Of a stretch of DNA of 6,712 nt, positions 6,471 to 6,712 are shown one piece after another. Within the stretch, counting starts at the first letter, position 1. The number at the start of each line of letters is the position of its first letter. Position numbers and translations under genes: made by a program. This DNA comes from Alphaproteobacteria bacterium (GTDB lineage: Bacteria > Pseudomonadota > Alphaproteobacteria > Sphingomonadales > SMXR01), in assembly GCA_004356215.1 (NCBI GenBank), contig SMXR01000042.1, positions 1 through 6,712 on the forward strand, written 5' to 3'. The notes under the pieces were generated by a model. That model did no database searches, was not told the DNA's origin, and was given only the letters and a program-made list of their open reading frames with translations.

Positions 6471-6520
6471 AGATTGAGATTAAAAATTGCCGTTTCCGGT
6501 TCCGTTTTAAGTCTTGGGAA

Positions 6521-6563
6521 AGTATTGCAGCCAGGAGTCTTTAAATACTGTTGGCTTGGCTGC
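6521..6563 (-). repeat. Interleaved inverted repeats in the rho leader
   Basis: Two complementary pairs overlap: AGTATT (6521-6526) with AATACT (6544-6549), and GCAGCCA (6527-6533) with TGGCTGC (6557-6563). Because the arms alternate, the RNA can form either a 7-bp GC-rich stem with a 23-nt loop or a 6-bp AU-rich stem with a 17-nt loop, most likely one at a time. No spacer follows the first stem before the second arm, which argues against a classical pseudoknot. Functional meaning is unproven. Confidence 0.5.
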
Positions 6564-6575
6564 CCTGCGGGTTGG

Positions 6576-6603
6576 AAGCTACCATCCGCGCCGAAGAAGT
6601 CAA
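6576..6603 (-). promoter_or_regulatory. Possible rho promoter
   Basis: On the minus strand TTGACT (6598-6603) matches the -35 consensus at five of six bases. It is followed after 16 bp by TAGCTT (6576-6581), which matches the -10 consensus at only three. Transcription would start near 6569, giving a leader of about 135 nt that begins just before the interleaved inverted repeats. The weak -10 keeps confidence low; rho may instead be read through from hemJ. Confidence 0.3.
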
Positions 6604-6621
6604 GCAAATTTGTTCAATTGT

Positions 6622-6712
6622 CTAAAACGGGCGGACAACAACCATAATAATAATCACAACCAAAAGAACCGCCGGAATTTCATTTGTTTTTCTGTAAAAC
6701 CTTTCGGATCGA
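6622..6712 (-). CDS. hemJ: Protoporphyrinogen oxidase HemJ, C-terminal fragment cut by window edge
   Basis: The last 29 codons and TAG stop of a gene entering from the right edge. The end sequence, FYRKTNEIPAVLLVVIIIMVVVRPF, split as FYRKTNEIP then a hydrophobic run then VRPF, closely resembles the C-terminus of HemJ (a four-helix membrane protein, TIGR00701/UPF0093 family). That end carries a conserved NE-P pair followed by the last membrane helix and a basic-Pro-Phe terminus. HemJ oxidises protoporphyrinogen IX to protoporphyrin IX in haem synthesis in many proteobacteria lacking HemG or HemY. Its position directly before rho in the same direction is the common alphaproteobacterial order, which strengthens the call. 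Only about a fifth of the protein is visible. Confidence 0.85.
   Translation of the reverse strand, partial: RSERFYRKTNEIPAVLLVVIIIMVVVRPF

Larger units (their letters stand above)
6434..6621 (-). promoter_or_regulatory. rho 5' leader / hemJ-rho intergenic region
   Basis: A 188-bp stretch without coding capacity that I recognise. It contains a possible promoter, two overlapping inverted-repeat pairs, a 15-bp palindrome and a C-rich stretch (minus strand CACCCCCTCCC, 6448-6458) just before rho. rho genes are known to be autoregulated through termination in their leaders in enterobacteria. A similar role here is inference from the structure and length only. Confidence 0.5.

Noticed and set aside
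6521..6563. Classical H-type pseudoknot in the rho leader
   Set aside because: The loop that must cross the 7-bp stem would have zero nucleotides, so alternative hairpins are the more reasonable reading.
1..6712. Replication origin with DnaA boxes
   Set aside because: Although the gene context is origin-proximal, I found no cluster of TTATCCACA-like boxes and no long AT-rich unwinding region.

Overview
The window is a chromosomal segment from an alphaproteobacterium of moderately high GC. A Rhodospirillales-like lineage is my best guess, from the look of the proteins rather than from any search. Four minus-strand genes read, in transcription order, hemJ (3' end only), rho, mnmE and mnmG (5' part only). 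This is the conserved alphaproteobacterial cluster that normally continues into rsmG-parA-parB close to the replication origin. Two perfect 16-bp parS sites (ParB-binding centromere sequences) lie in the mnmE-mnmG gap and independently place the window at an origin-proximal position.

Layout from left to right: 1-1067 (minus) is the first 355 codons of mnmG and runs off the left edge. 1068-1200 is a 133-bp gap with two parS sites 41 bp apart centre to centre. 1201-2565 (minus) is complete mnmE. 2566-2654 is an 89-bp divergent promoter gap. 2655-4706 (plus) is a complete DUF255/YyaL-type thioredoxin-domain protein. 4719-5168 (plus) is a complete O6-methylguanine-DNA methyltransferase. 5171-6433 (minus) is complete rho, meeting the methyltransferase gene tail to tail with 2 bp between stop codons. 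6434-6621 is a 188-bp rho leader with inverted repeats. 6622-6712 (minus) is the last 29 codons of hemJ.

How the genes relate: MnmE and MnmG form one complex that modifies U34 of certain tRNAs. Rho terminates transcription. HemJ belongs to haem synthesis. The parS pair loads ParB for segregation of the origin region. The plus-strand pair (yyaL-like plus ogt-like, 12-bp gap, probably co-transcribed) interrupts the usual rho-mnmE continuity and looks like a two-gene insertion into the cluster.

I see no mobile element, CRISPR array, rRNA or tRNA, and no clearly undescribed system. The points most worth a second look are the tandem parS sites, the inserted gene pair and the structured rho leader.
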